A program made the translations under genes and the position numbers. Positions 21,993-29,678 of a stretch of DNA of 42,387 nucleotides are shown in pieces. The notes under the pieces were generated by a model. It did not search any database. It was not told the DNA's origin and was given only the letters and a program-made list of their open reading frames with translations. Positions within the stretch are counted from its first letter, which is position 1; each line of letters opens with the position of its first letter. Source of the DNA: a virus; IMG/VR virus record IMGVR_UViG_3300010392_001099, positions 1 to 42,387 of that record; one strand, given 5' to 3'.

Positions 21993-22429
21993 TGTCCGGC
22001 AACACCATCTATCGCGGCCCGATCGACAAGCAGCCGCGCACCATCCAGAAGGAGGTCGCGGGCGCCTACGCCGTCGGCACCTTCGTGGAGGAAACCGCCA
22101 CCACTCTGGCGCAGATCACCACCGCGCTGGCAAAGCGCCCGCTGCTGCTGGGCAACGCCGACTATGCCGGGCAGACCATTGCCACGGCCTACACCTCCGG
22201 CGATACCGGCGTGGCCTATGAGATCGAGCCGGGGCAGGCCTATCAGGCCGCAATGGCCGCTGCGACCTATGCCAAGGGCGATCCGCTGACCATCGCAGCA
22301 TCGGGCCGACTTGCCGCCGCGACTGCCGCGACCGTCGTGGTTGCGTTCTTCGATGGTACTCCGGGGGCCGTCACTGCTGGCGACCTGGCGGACGTGATCA
22401 TCGCCAACTTCTACACTGTCCCGGTCTAA
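21992..22429 (+). CDS. Probable capsid decoration (cement) protein
   Basis: A 145-residue beta-rich protein (AGAYAVGTFVEETATTLAQI, TVVVAFFDGT, DVIIANFYTV) lying between the scaffold and the major capsid gene. That is where small head-decoration proteins are encoded. Strands and Gly/Ala/Thr content fit a cement protein; homology is not certain. The ATG overlaps the upstream stop. It is followed directly by AAGGAGG of the capsid gene. Confidence 0.6.
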   Translation: MSGNTIYRGPIDKQPRTIQKEVAGAYAVGTFVEETATTLAQITTALAKRPLLLGNADYAGQTIATAYTSGDTGVAYEIEPGQAYQAAMAAATYAKGDPLTIAASGRLAAATAATVVVAFFDGTPGAVTAGDLADVIIANFYTVPV

Positions 22430-22441
22430 GGAGGGCCTGAC

Positions 22442-23431
22442 ATGCTTCGATTCACTCCCGAACAGGAGCGGTTGATTGTCGCCAATCGCCGCTCCTTCAA
22501 TGAGCGCCAGACCGCTCTGAACGCCGCCATGGCCGGCAACGTCATGCTGGGCAACGCCTATGCCCTGCCCAAGGATGTCTGGGGCCAGTGGGACCGCGAA
22601 GGCGTCGAGGTCCAGCGTTCGACGCTGGGCGTCTTCAATGACCTGGCGGCCAGCGTCTCGACCCCGATGGCGATCGGCAAGCTGATCCACTACTTCCAGA
22701 CCATCAGCGACAGCGGCTCTGCCAACATCTCGCTGGATGGCCGATCGAAGGCCCGGACCGACAAGCCGACCTTCGATTACCACGGCACCCCGCTGCCGAT
22801 CATCGACAGCACGTTCAGCTTCGGCTGGCGCGAGGTCGAGGCGGCGCGGTCGGAAGGCTTCCAGCTTGACGCCTCGGCCCGCACCAATGCCATGCGCAAG
22901 GTTGCCGAGACGCTGGAAACCGGCGTGCTGGATGGTTACTCGACCATCACCGTGAATGGTCAGACCTCTTATGGCCTGCGGACGCATCCCAAGCGCAACA
23001 CCCGCTCGACCACGAACACCCTGAACGGGGCGACGGGCGCGCAATGGCTGGCGGATATCACCGCGACCCTGAAGTTGCTGCATGGCGACAACTTCAAGGT
23101 GCCGGCGACGATCTACGTCAACTGGGATGACTGGTTCTATGCAACCAGCACCGAGTACACCTCCGGCTATCCCAAGACCATCGCGCAGCGCGTGCTGGAA
23201 CTGGGCGGCGTCCGCGAGATCATCCCGGTTGACAGCCTGAGCGCCGACGAGCTTCTGGCTGTGGTCAAGGATCGCCGCGTCGTCTCGCTGCTGAACGGGA
23301 TGCCGATGCACACCCGGGCGCAGATGCGGGCGAACCCGGAGGACGACTACAACTTCGTCACCATGGCGGCCGCTGCCGTCGAGGTGAAGTTCGATGCCGA
23401 GAACAACTGCGGCATCGCTCACTCGACCTGA
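22442..23431 (+). CDS. Major capsid protein
   Basis: A 329-residue protein in the position of the major capsid subunit, directly after protease/scaffold and decoration genes. Segments such as SFGWREVEAARSEGFQLD, TYGL-like SYGLRTHPKRNT, TIYVNWDDWFYATSTEY and VPVDSL-like IPVDSLSADELLAV read like HK97-fold capsid proteins of the DUF6260/DUF2184 groups. A strong AAGGAGG lies 6 nt upstream. It is the most highly expressed late gene expected and is followed by a stable hairpin. Confidence 0.8.
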   Translation: MLRFTPEQERLIVANRRSFNERQTALNAAMAGNVMLGNAYALPKDVWGQWDREGVEVQRSTLGVFNDLAASVSTPMAIGKLIHYFQTISDSGSANISLDGRSKARTDKPTFDYHGTPLPIIDSTFSFGWREVEAARSEGFQLDASARTNAMRKVAETLETGVLDGYSTITVNGQTSYGLRTHPKRNTRSTTNTLNGATGAQWLADITATLKLLHGDNFKVPATIYVNWDDWFYATSTEYTSGYPKTIAQRVLELGGVREIIPVDSLSADELLAVVKDRRVVSLLNGMPMHTRAQMRANPEDDYNFVTMAAAAVEVKFDAENNCGIAHST

Positions 23432-23438
23432 CCAAGCT

Positions 23439-23462
23439 GAGGGGCCGGGAGACCGGCCCCTC
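23439..23462 (+). other. Stable hairpin with GAGA tetraloop after the capsid gene
   Basis: GAGGGGCCGG and CCGGCCCCTC form a perfect 10-bp stem with a GAGA (GNRA) loop, 7 nt after the capsid stop. No T-tract follows. It probably protects the capsid mRNA from 3' exonucleases or sets a partial stop that lowers downstream expression. Confidence 0.7.
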
Positions 23463-23488
23463 CGGCACACCGCACCGGGAGTAAATCC

Positions 23489-23752
23489 ATGACCCATCCA
23501 TTCGCCGCCAGTAACGCACCATACGGGCCGACCGCGCCGTCTCTGGATATGGTGCCGCTTTCGGCCCCGGCGTCCGATACTGCCCTGACCATGACCTGTC
23601 GCAGCTTCCTCGTCCTGACGGACGGCACGGTATCTGTGACCACGCAGGCGGGGGAGGACCGGACGTTCACCGCATCGGCAGGAATGATGATCACCTGCTG
23701 CATCACGCATGTGCTTGCGGCGACGACCTCTGACCTGCTGCTCTTCCAGTGA
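23489..23752 (+). CDS. Small beta-rich structural protein, spike-base-like (87 aa)
   Basis: Segments RSFLVLTDGTVSVTTQAGED and MITCCITHVLAATTSDLLLF follow the strand pattern of the RCAP_Rcc01079 spike-base family (FxVxxxGxVxV..G..xTF..xGxxIxxxxxxVxxTGTTAxxI), a group known from the Rhodobacter gene transfer agent. GGGAG lies 8 nt upstream. It may form a head spike or fibre base. The similarity is by pattern only. Confidence 0.5.
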   Translation: MTHPFAASNAPYGPTAPSLDMVPLSAPASDTALTMTCRSFLVLTDGTVSVTTQAGEDRTFTASAGMMITCCITHVLAATTSDLLLFQ

Positions 23753-23763
23753 AAGGAAATCCG

Positions 23764-23943
23764 ATGAAAGTGAAGATCACCGAGAAAGGCGTCTATGACC
23801 AGGACGGCAACCGCGTCCCTGTCGGCGCGACCGTGGACGTGAAGGGCGACACGCTGCCCGGCTATCTGGCGAACAAGGGCGCCGTGGTCGAGGGTGGCCG
23901 GAAGACCGCCGTGACCAACCCGGCGAAGACGACCGAGGCCTGA
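23764..23943 (+). CDS. Small head protein (59 aa)
   Basis: MKVKITEKGVYDQDGNRVPV, then ATVDVKGDTLPGYLANKGAV, a basic-acidic beta hairpin followed by a short tail. The family is known in phage head modules as a small protein between capsid and connector; its role is unclear. AAAGGAA lies 5 nt before the ATG at 23764. An upstream ATG at 23749 lies before this site. Confidence 0.6.
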   Translation: MKVKITEKGVYDQDGNRVPVGATVDVKGDTLPGYLANKGAVVEGGRKTAVTNPAKTTEA

Positions 23944-23947
23944 GCCC

Positions 23948-24424
23948 GTGGCGCTGACCATCGAGGACGGCACGGACGTGGACGGGGCCGACAGCTTCGC
24001 CACACTGGCCGAGTTCGCCACCATCTGCACCGACTATTTCGGCGCGGAACTGGACAAGACGAACACGATGAAAGAGGCCGGTTTGCGCCGCGCTTTCATC
24101 GCCATGTCCGGCCTCGAATGGTCCGCCGGGCTGTGGGCGACGTTCGGCGGCACGATCCCGGACGCGGTGAAGACTGCGCAGGGCGTGCTGGCGCGCGTCG
24201 AGGTGCTGAAACCACTGTCCCTGTCGCCGGATGTGACCCTAAGCGGGCGCAAGGTGCTGACCGAGGCCAAGGGCATCAAGTGGGCCGTGGTCGGGGATGC
24301 GAACACCGTCGAGGAAAGCCGCCCTGTCGTCACCATGGCGATGGACCTGCTGCGACCCTATCTGGCCTATGACCCGTCGAAAGACCGATCGGTCGGCTTC
24401 GGAATGCTGAGCGTCGGGCCGTGA
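23948..24424 (+). CDS. Head-tail connector (DnaT-like fold)
   Basis: A 158-residue protein with LTIEDGTDVDGADSFATLAE at its start and helical AFIAMSGLEWSAGLW. It matches the putative DnaT-like connector proteins that sit below the portal. GTG start 5 nt after the previous stop. The repeated short overlap with the next gene fits the assembly order portal, adaptor, stopper. Confidence 0.65.
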   Translation: MALTIEDGTDVDGADSFATLAEFATICTDYFGAELDKTNTMKEAGLRRAFIAMSGLEWSAGLWATFGGTIPDAVKTAQGVLARVEVLKPLSLSPDVTLSGRKVLTEAKGIKWAVVGDANTVEESRPVVTMAMDLLRPYLAYDPSKDRSVGFGMLSVGP

Positions 24425-24831
24425 GCGAGGGCGCTGACATCGCCGCCGAAATCCACGACGCGCTGATCGAGGCGGCGGAGGCAACCGGCGATGGCGAATA
24501 CACCGCCACGCTGACGCGGGCAGGCGAGGAAAGCGGCACCGACGACGACGCTGGCACACCGTGGGGCGATGCCGCGACCGGCACTGAGCCTGACCCCGTG
24601 CCCTACACCGTCACCGTTCTCGACGGCGGCACCACGACGCGCTACGGGCACGATGCTGCCGGGTCACTGATCCCGAGGACAGTCAGGACGCTGACCATCA
24701 GCGCGACCGGCGAGGTCCCGCAGATGGGCGACACGATCACGCTGACGGACGGGACGTATACGCTGGCGAAGGTCGAACCGTTCGCCCCCGGCGGCGAGAA
24801 CTTGCTTTTCGACGTGGAAATAGCAATCTAG
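24421..24831 (+). CDS. Head closure / stopper-like protein
   Basis: A 136-residue protein with a beta-rich end: VPYTVTVLDGGTTTR, VRTLTISATGEVPQ, DTITLTDGTYTLAKVEPFAP. This resembles head closure proteins with a beta-barrel. It starts with GTG overlapping the previous stop. Assignment is by position after the connector and by strand pattern. Confidence 0.55.
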   Translation: MSEGADIAAEIHDALIEAAEATGDGEYTATLTRAGEESGTDDDAGTPWGDAATGTEPDPVPYTVTVLDGGTTTRYGHDAAGSLIPRTVRTLTISATGEVPQMGDTITLTDGTYTLAKVEPFAPGGENLLFDVEIAI

Positions 24832-24836
24832 GCGGA

Positions 24837-24998
24837 GTGTTCCGCTCCTATCACCTCTGGCGGGTCTTCCTGCACCTCGGCCACGGCAACAGCCGCATGG
24901 CCCTAGACGCACGCGCCACGCCTGACGACGAATTCAGCTTTGCCGACGCCATGATCATGACCGCGTGGATCGATGGGGCGAAGAACGGGCGGGGATAG
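24837..24998 (+). CDS. Short head-tail region protein (53 aa)
   Basis: VFRSYHLWRVFLHLGHGNSR, then MALDARATPDDEFSFADAMI, ending AKNGRG, in an open frame of 53 codons with GTG start. It fills the gap between the stopper gene and the insertion at 25118. The Shine-Dalgarno is poor (GGCGGA abuts the GTG), so it is less certain than its neighbours. Confidence 0.45.
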   Translation: MFRSYHLWRVFLHLGHGNSRMALDARATPDDEFSFADAMIMTAWIDGAKNGRG

Positions 24999-25053
24999 CC
25001 CGGCGACGGGCAAAGCTATGTTGCTTGACCACGTTATAGGTGGTAAGAAAATC

Positions 25054-25087
25054 GGGCCGAGCGGTGCGTCAACACCTGCATCGGCCC
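25054..25087 (+). other. Stem-loop upstream of the Cys-knuckle gene
   Basis: GGGCCGA pairs with TCGGCCC, and inside it GGTG-CGTCAA-CACC forms a second small stem. It follows a TTGACC box (25025-25030). It may be a leader structure or a terminator remnant for the inserted genes 25118-26196. Confidence 0.4.
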
Positions 25088-25117
25088 TAACCAAGACCGA
25101 ACGCAGGAGGTTCGATG

Positions 25118-25579
25118 ATGGCTGACACAGCCCTAAGTGATCAGGTGGATTCTGGCAAGGCGGAACGTGTTTGCGCGTGGTGCGGGGCGGATATTTCGCA
25201 GCGGCACGCTAGGACTAAGTTTTGTGGCGTTAACTGCAAGCAAAGCTCATACCGAAGAAAGATGGGCAAAGAAGGCAGGCTTAAGAATCAAGCCTATAAT
25301 AAGCGGTATTACGCTGAGAATGCAAACCGGCTGAAAGCTCAGCAACGAGAGTGGAACGACAAGAACAGAGAGCACCGTAAGATTAGGGACAAGGCTTATT
25401 ACGAAGCTAACGCTGATCATCGCAGGAAAAAACAGCGGGAGTGGTTGCAGAGATTGAAGCGAGAGCGACCAGACGAATATCGGGAACACCTTCTCGGTCA
25501 ACGCGAACGGCAACGCCGCCGCGATGCACAAGCCGCCCTTTCCATGCTGATCCTGCCGATTGAGGAACCCAGCCAATGA
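25118..25579 (+). CDS. Cys-knuckle protein with Y-N-K repeats, nuclease-like without HNH
   Basis: CAWCGADISQRHARTKFCGV with a following NC gives a CxxC-x(n)-CxxxC metal site. Then come repeated YN..YYAENANRLKAQQREW and YYEANADHRRKKQREW units, a charged repeat type seen ahead of HNH or GIY-YIG homing nucleases. No HNH or GIY-YIG core remains in the 153 residues, so it is probably a DNA-binding relative or remnant. AGGAGG lies 7 nt before ATG 25118. It is AT-richer than its neighbours and interrupts the head-tail gene order, so it is likely an insert. Confidence 0.6.
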   Translation: MADTALSDQVDSGKAERVCAWCGADISQRHARTKFCGVNCKQSSYRRKMGKEGRLKNQAYNKRYYAENANRLKAQQREWNDKNREHRKIRDKAYYEANADHRRKKQREWLQRLKRERPDEYREHLLGQRERQRRRDAQAALSMLILPIEEPSQ

Positions 25580-26196
25580 CCAACCACATTTCGCAAACCG
25601 ACCCGCGCACCCTTTCCACCGAGGAAATCTTTGCCGAGATCGACGGGTTCAAAAGCCTCGCCGTCAACGTTCTGAAACGCTGGTCGGCGCTGCTGGCTGA
25701 GTTGAAGCGCCGCCGGGTGCCGAACATCATGTTCAACCATCCGGTTCTGAAATTCTGGGAAAGCATCAACGATCAATCTCTCGACGCCGAGGCCGCTGTG
25801 TTGCTGGCAGACAAGCGCGATGGGAGGATGATCAAGTCGGTCCTGCCGTTGCCGCCGAAAAAGCAGGTTGCCATTGCGCGCGGGGAGCCGGTACCGGTTG
25901 CGACCGTGGCCGATACTGGTGAGATCAAAAGCGATGACGTGCCGATTTTCCGCATGGACGCGCCGACGCTCAAGCGCGCGTTCGGGCCGGAAGGCATTCG
26001 CCCTGTGCATGTGCAGGCAGATATGATCCGAGCCGAAGGCAAGATAGAGCGCATGGGCGCAATCACCGTTTTGCGCGATGAGCAGGCCCTAAAGATTGGC
26101 AACCAGAAAATCAGGCCGGAAGACCTCAAGGGGCCGCTTGCGGCACTTGGTTACACGCTGGACTTGTCGCGTAACGCGACCTCGAAAGCCGGTTAA
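25576..26196 (+). CDS. Hypothetical phage protein (206 aa)
   Basis: N-terminal helices (VNVLKRWSALLAELKRRR), a middle VLPLPPKKQVAIARGEPVPV and a later APTLKRAFGPEGIRPVH. These are blocks I have seen in phage proteins without an assigned role. It overlaps the upstream inserted gene by 4 nt and the MuF-like gene by 1 nt, so it travels with the insert or bridges it. No catalytic motif is apparent. Confidence 0.6.
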   Translation: MTNHISQTDPRTLSTEEIFAEIDGFKSLAVNVLKRWSALLAELKRRRVPNIMFNHPVLKFWESINDQSLDAEAAVLLADKRDGRMIKSVLPLPPKKQVAIARGEPVPVATVADTGEIKSDDVPIFRMDAPTLKRAFGPEGIRPVHVQADMIRAEGKIERMGAITVLRDEQALKIGNQKIRPEDLKGPLAALGYTLDLSRNATSKAG

Positions 26197-27218
26197 TGGC
26201 CCGCAACCCCACAGCAGCCCAGAAGGCCGCACTCGACGCGCTACTCAAGAAGTTCGGGCCGCAGATCGAGAAGGCGTTCGCAGATGCGATCTACCGGGCG
26301 CGTGGCCGCGTCAACGTAGGGGCGCTGATCGAGGCCATGGAGCGCGGCGACCTATACGGCGCGGCGGACATGCTGCGGATGGAGGCCGGCGACTTCTCGG
26401 CACTCAGGGAGGCTGTGCGGCAGACCTATTTCGCGGCGGGCGAAGACGTGCAGGGAATGCTGCCGGGACAGATCGCGGCGGCGTGGGGCTTCGACGGCTA
26501 CAACCAGCGGGCCACGGCCTATATCGACCAACACGGCGCGGCACTGGTGCAGGGCATCATTGACGACACGCAGGCGGCGACGCAGCGGGCGCTACTGGAC
26601 GTGCTGGAAAACCCGCAGGAGCGCAGCTTGCGGTCGGCGGCGCTGGATATCACCGGGCGGATGGCGAAGACCGGGACACTCAAGGGGCAGCGGGTGGGCG
26701 GCACCCTCGGGCTGACCAGCGAGCAGACGGGATATGTGATCAACGCCCGCCGGGATCTGGTGACCCTCGACAGCCGGTATTTCACCCGGAAGCTGCGCGA
26801 CAAGCGGTTTGATCGGACGGTTGCCAAGGCAATCCGCGAGGGTACGCCGCTGACCCAAACGCAGATCGACAAGATCACCGGGCGGTACAAAGACAAGCTG
26901 CTGGCCTACCGAGGCAAGCTGATCAGCGAGAACGAGGCATTCACCGCACAGGCCGCCAGCCGGGAAGAGGCGATGCAGCAAGTGCTCGACCGACCCGACG
27001 TTGAGGACGTGACCCGCAAGTGGCAACTCGGCTTCCCGCGCGAACACCGCGAGAACCATGCCGCGCTGGCCGGCAAGCGGATCAGCTTTTCGGAGCGGTT
27101 CGACCTTGGCGGTGGCGTGGTGGCGCGCTGTCCGCATGACCCGGACTTGCCGATCGGGGAAACGGCATTTTGTCGCTGCTCGTGCGTGTACCGGGTGAAA
27201 CTGCGGAGGGGCATCTAA
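26196..27218 (+). CDS. MuF / SPP1 gp7-like head morphogenesis protein
   Basis: The C-terminal block RKWQLGFPREHRENHAALAG, then RCPHDPDLPIGETAFCRCSC, is typical of the phage minor-head (MuF) family. The N-terminal half is helical. MuF proteins are packaged with DNA in small numbers. The gene usually follows the portal; here it is displaced downstream of connectors. It has 340 residues. Its ATG overlaps the previous TAA by 1 nt. Confidence 0.7.
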   Translation: MARNPTAAQKAALDALLKKFGPQIEKAFADAIYRARGRVNVGALIEAMERGDLYGAADMLRMEAGDFSALREAVRQTYFAAGEDVQGMLPGQIAAAWGFDGYNQRATAYIDQHGAALVQGIIDDTQAATQRALLDVLENPQERSLRSAALDITGRMAKTGTLKGQRVGGTLGLTSEQTGYVINARRDLVTLDSRYFTRKLRDKRFDRTVAKAIREGTPLTQTQIDKITGRYKDKLLAYRGKLISENEAFTAQAASREEAMQQVLDRPDVEDVTRKWQLGFPREHRENHAALAGKRISFSERFDLGGGVVARCPHDPDLPIGETAFCRCSCVYRVKLRRGI

Positions 27219-27655
27219 TGGCAAAGACCGGCTGGGCTGGCTACCTCACTGCCGAGGTGGCCGAGATCAAGAGCGACGTGCGGTACATCCTCAACGAATC
27301 CGTGCAGGACGTGATCGAGGACGCACAGACGCCGCAGCCCCCGGCAAGTCAGACCGGCGGCAGCTTCGAGACCGGCAAGATCCCGGTGGATACCAAGGCG
27401 CTGATCCAGAGCCTGCATCTGGGCGAGGCGAAGATCGGCGAGGACGCGGGCGCGGTCATCGGCCTGATAGAGCCGGGCACGATCCAGACATTCGCGTGGC
27501 AGGTGCCTTACGCCGCCCGCATCGAATTCGGGTTCGTCGGCGAGGATGAGTTGGGCCGCAAGTACGAGCAGGCCGGGCGGTTCTTCGTCACCGAGAACGC
27601 CGCAAAGTTCGGCGAGCACGTCGAGCGCCACGCGAAAGAGGTAAACGGCAAATGA
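27218..27655 (+). CDS. HK97 gp10-like tail completion protein
   Basis: A 145-residue protein with VPYAARIEFGFVGEDELGRK and FFVTENAAKFGEHVERHAKE. This corresponds to the YAxxxExG...FR...F pattern of gp10-like neck/tail-completion proteins. It is followed with 4-nt overlap by the tail terminator candidate. It would act at the head-tail joint. Confidence 0.65.
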   Translation: MAKTGWAGYLTAEVAEIKSDVRYILNESVQDVIEDAQTPQPPASQTGGSFETGKIPVDTKALIQSLHLGEAKIGEDAGAVIGLIEPGTIQTFAWQVPYAARIEFGFVGEDELGRKYEQAGRFFVTENAAKFGEHVERHAKEVNGK

Positions 27656-28032
27656 CCCCATCGCAGGTTCTCAACGCCCTCGGCCAGCACCTCATGACGC
27701 TGACCAACTGCCCGCCCGTGGTGTGGCCGAACAAGCAACCGGCAACGCTGCCCGCGAGGCCCTATCTGGTGGTGCAGCGGGCCGCGCGGCGCACCTTCGA
27801 CCCGACGATAGACGGCAGCTCGGAGACCAGCACCGGGCGCGCTGTGATCGTCGTGGTGCATGACCTCAACGCCTACTCGACGCAGGCCGATGATCTGGCG
27901 GCACTGGTCAAGGGGCATTTCCCCAAGGGCGCGCTGACGAGCGACCTGACTATCAGCCTGTCGCATGTTCTCGACGGCTACCCGACTGACACGGATTGGC
28001 GCGTTCCCGTCGCTATCGACTGGATCGCATAA
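27652..28032 (+). CDS. Tail terminator / tail completion protein
   Basis: A 126-residue protein: NQ-like LGQHLMTLTNCPPVVWPNKQ, RPYLVVQRAARRTFD, GRAVIVVVHDLNAYSTQADD, then a C-terminal VPVAIDWIA. It is of the usual size and fold pattern of tail-terminator proteins (DUF4128-like) and lies between gp10-like and tail tube genes. Tail terminators cap the tail tube and fix length. Confidence 0.65.
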   Translation: MTPSQVLNALGQHLMTLTNCPPVVWPNKQPATLPARPYLVVQRAARRTFDPTIDGSSETSTGRAVIVVVHDLNAYSTQADDLAALVKGHFPKGALTSDLTISLSHVLDGYPTDTDWRVPVAIDWIA

Positions 28033-28112
28033 CGGATTGCCCCGCCTCGGGCTGCGGTAACGCGAACAGGGGCAATCAACTTCAACTCAGGGACACAACC
28101 ACCCCGCTACAG

Positions 28113-28135
28113 GCGGGCCGTCCCGCTTTGCTTTT
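28113..28135 (+). terminator. Weak terminator-like hairpin before the tail tube gene
   Basis: GCGGG-CCGT-CCCGC followed by TTTGCTTTT. A longer imperfect pair (ATTGCCCC with GGGGCAAT, 28034-28076) lies just upstream. It could be a partial stop separating low-level connector from high-level tail tube expression. Confidence 0.4.
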
Positions 28136-28149
28136 GAAAGGGCAAAATC

Positions 28150-28635
28150 ATGGCCACCAAGACAAACATCGGGAAGAGCGTCTATTACTCTCCCGCGCTT
28201 CCCGCCACCAACGACGCCGCCGGCTTCGAGGCGCTGACCTGGACCGAGGTCGAGCACCCGATTCAGGCACCGCAGTTCGGTATCTCCCACGCGAACACAG
28301 ATGTTCCCGATTTGAAGAGCGGCTTCACCACTGGCGTGAAGGGAGCGGCATCAGGCACCGACAGCCAGTCCACCTACCGGATTGACGGCGGCGCGTTGGC
28401 GACCGGCCAGACGGCGCTGAAAACCGCAGCCGAGACGCTGGGCACCACCGGCTCGTTCAAGATCGGCCGCGGCTCCGGCACCGCTGGCGCGCTGCAAACC
28501 GGCGATCCGGTCGAGTACGCGCAGGGCTACGTGCACAGCTATACCCCGAACCAGGCGACGACCGACAGCTACGAGGGTTTCAGCGTGAACTTCAAGCAGA
28601 ACGCCGTTTCCATCATCGCCACCGAGCCCGCCTAA
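28150..28635 (+). CDS. Major tail tube protein
   Basis: A 161-residue beta-rich protein: ALTWTEVEHPIQAP, PQFGISHANTDVPDLKSGF, TYRIDGGALATGQTAL, EGFSVNFKQNAVSIIATEPA. This is the profile of siphovirus major tail proteins, which stack into hexameric rings. GAAAGGGC lies near the ATG. It is followed by two strong hairpins and then by the tail assembly chaperone genes, the standard order. Confidence 0.8.
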   Translation: MATKTNIGKSVYYSPALPATNDAAGFEALTWTEVEHPIQAPQFGISHANTDVPDLKSGFTTGVKGAASGTDSQSTYRIDGGALATGQTALKTAAETLGTTGSFKIGRGSGTAGALQTGDPVEYAQGYVHSYTPNQATTDSYEGFSVNFKQNAVSIIATEPA

Positions 28636-28641
28636 GCGAAC

Positions 28642-28709
28642 ACCAGCCGCTACCTCCTCGGGTGGCTGGTTAATGCCGGGCGGGAGTTTTTGGGCTTCGC
28701 CCGCCCGGC
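28642..28709 (+). other. Two hairpins after the tail tube gene
   Basis: ACCAGCC/GGCTGGT (28642-28670) and GCCGGGCGGG/CCCGCCCGGC (28675-28709, a perfect 10-bp stem with a 15-nt loop). They probably stabilise the tail tube mRNA or reduce read-through into the chaperone genes, which are needed in small amounts. No T-tract follows. Confidence 0.6.
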
Positions 28710-28734
28710 TGCAATCGAAACCCACCTAACATGA

Positions 28735-29325
28735 ATGGATACCCAAATGGACTTTCTGAAAGCCTACGACGCCCGCGCGGCCGCCGAAGACCTGATCGAG
28801 CACGAGTTGCGCGACCAGGCTACCGGCGAAGTGATCCGCAGCGGCAAGAAACCCTGCATCGTGCTCGTGCGCAGCACCATGTCGGCGGATATTCTGGCCG
28901 AGGATCGGGCCGCGAAGAACGCCGCCATGAAGGAGATGTTCCGTCGCGCCCGCGCCAAGAAGGCCGAGACCGAGGCCGCCGATGAAGAGATCGAATTCGA
29001 CTGGAACGAGATCGAGGCGAAGATCAACGAGCGCGCCGTCAAGCTGATCGCCGGGTTCCGCAACATGCAGACCGAGGGTCCGGACGGCCCGCGCGATCTG
29101 ACCGCCGATGATGCGCCGGCCTTCGTGGCGCTGAACCACATCAGCGAGGAACACCACTGGCGCAACGTCATCCCGCTGTCGAAGAACGACGACGAGAGCG
29201 ACGAGGATTTCGAGGCCCGTAAGGCCAAGGTCGAAGCCGAATGGCTGGGCGCATCCTTCGCGCAGCAGATCGTTGACGCCGCACGGGAGCACGCGGATTT
29301 TTTGGGCAAGCGCGCGAGGCGCTGA
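28735..29325 (+). CDS. Tail assembly chaperone (gpG-like)
   Basis: A 196-residue acidic/charged helical protein in the place of lambda gpG, between tail tube and tape measure. Segments ARAAAEDLIEHELRDQATGE and FDWNEIEAKINERAVKLIAG fit a chaperone that binds the tape measure. Start choice is uncertain: ATG 28735 lacks a Shine-Dalgarno, and ATG 28747 is an alternative. A T6G slippery heptamer at 29298-29304 lies 19 nt before the stop. Confidence 0.7.
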   Translation: MDTQMDFLKAYDARAAAEDLIEHELRDQATGEVIRSGKKPCIVLVRSTMSADILAEDRAAKNAAMKEMFRRARAKKAETEAADEEIEFDWNEIEAKINERAVKLIAGFRNMQTEGPDGPRDLTADDAPAFVALNHISEEHHWRNVIPLSKNDDESDEDFEARKAKVEAEWLGASFAQQIVDAAREHADFLGKRARR

Positions 29326-29666
29326 CGCTCTGGGCTGCGCAGCTCGGGTTCTTGCACTCCACCATCAAGGGCGAGAAGAAGAGCCGCTTGGAGATGGCGC
29401 AGGAAGACGGCCAGCCGGTCGAACTCCCTGACGTTGTGGCCTTCGACCACCTTCCCGAGGCTATGATGCGCCTCGGGCCGGTGAAATCGACCGGCATGGG
29501 TGAGCGCCCGGCGGACTGGCCGGAAATCGACGCCTTCGCGCGGGCGACGGGCCGGATTGGCAGCGCATGGGAGGCGGAGACGCTGTTCGACATGTGCCGC
29601 GTTTACATGTCCGAGCGGCAGGACGGCGGCGACCCGTTCCGGGTGGCCCCGGTGGCGAGGGGTTAG
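28735..29666 (+). CDS. Frameshift fusion, tail assembly chaperone (gpGT-like)
   Basis: A -1 shift at T TTT TTG (29298-29304) makes ribosomes read on from 29304 in the other frame: GQAREALTLWAAQLGFLHST, GEKKSRLEMAQEDG and onward to 29666. The -1 frame reads sensibly from the shift site, whereas no independent start is visible before 29352. Most long-tailed phages express a G-T pair in this way. Domain T would contact the tape measure or tail tube. Confidence 0.8.
29298..29304 (+). other. Programmed -1 frameshift site TTTTTTG
   Basis: The phase T-TTT-TTG within codons GAT-TTT-TTG permits both tRNAs to re-pair after a one-base slip. It lies in the overlap between the chaperone G stop (29325) and the T frame, where lambda-like phages have their G/GT slip site. 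No clear stimulatory pseudoknot was worked out by hand. Confidence 0.8.
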
Positions 29667-29678
29667 GTCCTCATAGGG

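Noticed and set aside
21947-23710. Leftward open frame of 587 codons across the capsid genes
   Set aside because: Arg/Gly/His-rich shadow of the decoration and major capsid genes.
25054-25087. Riboswitch or HEARO-type RNA
   Set aside because: The element is too short and I see no conserved riboswitch core; it is recorded only as a stem-loop.
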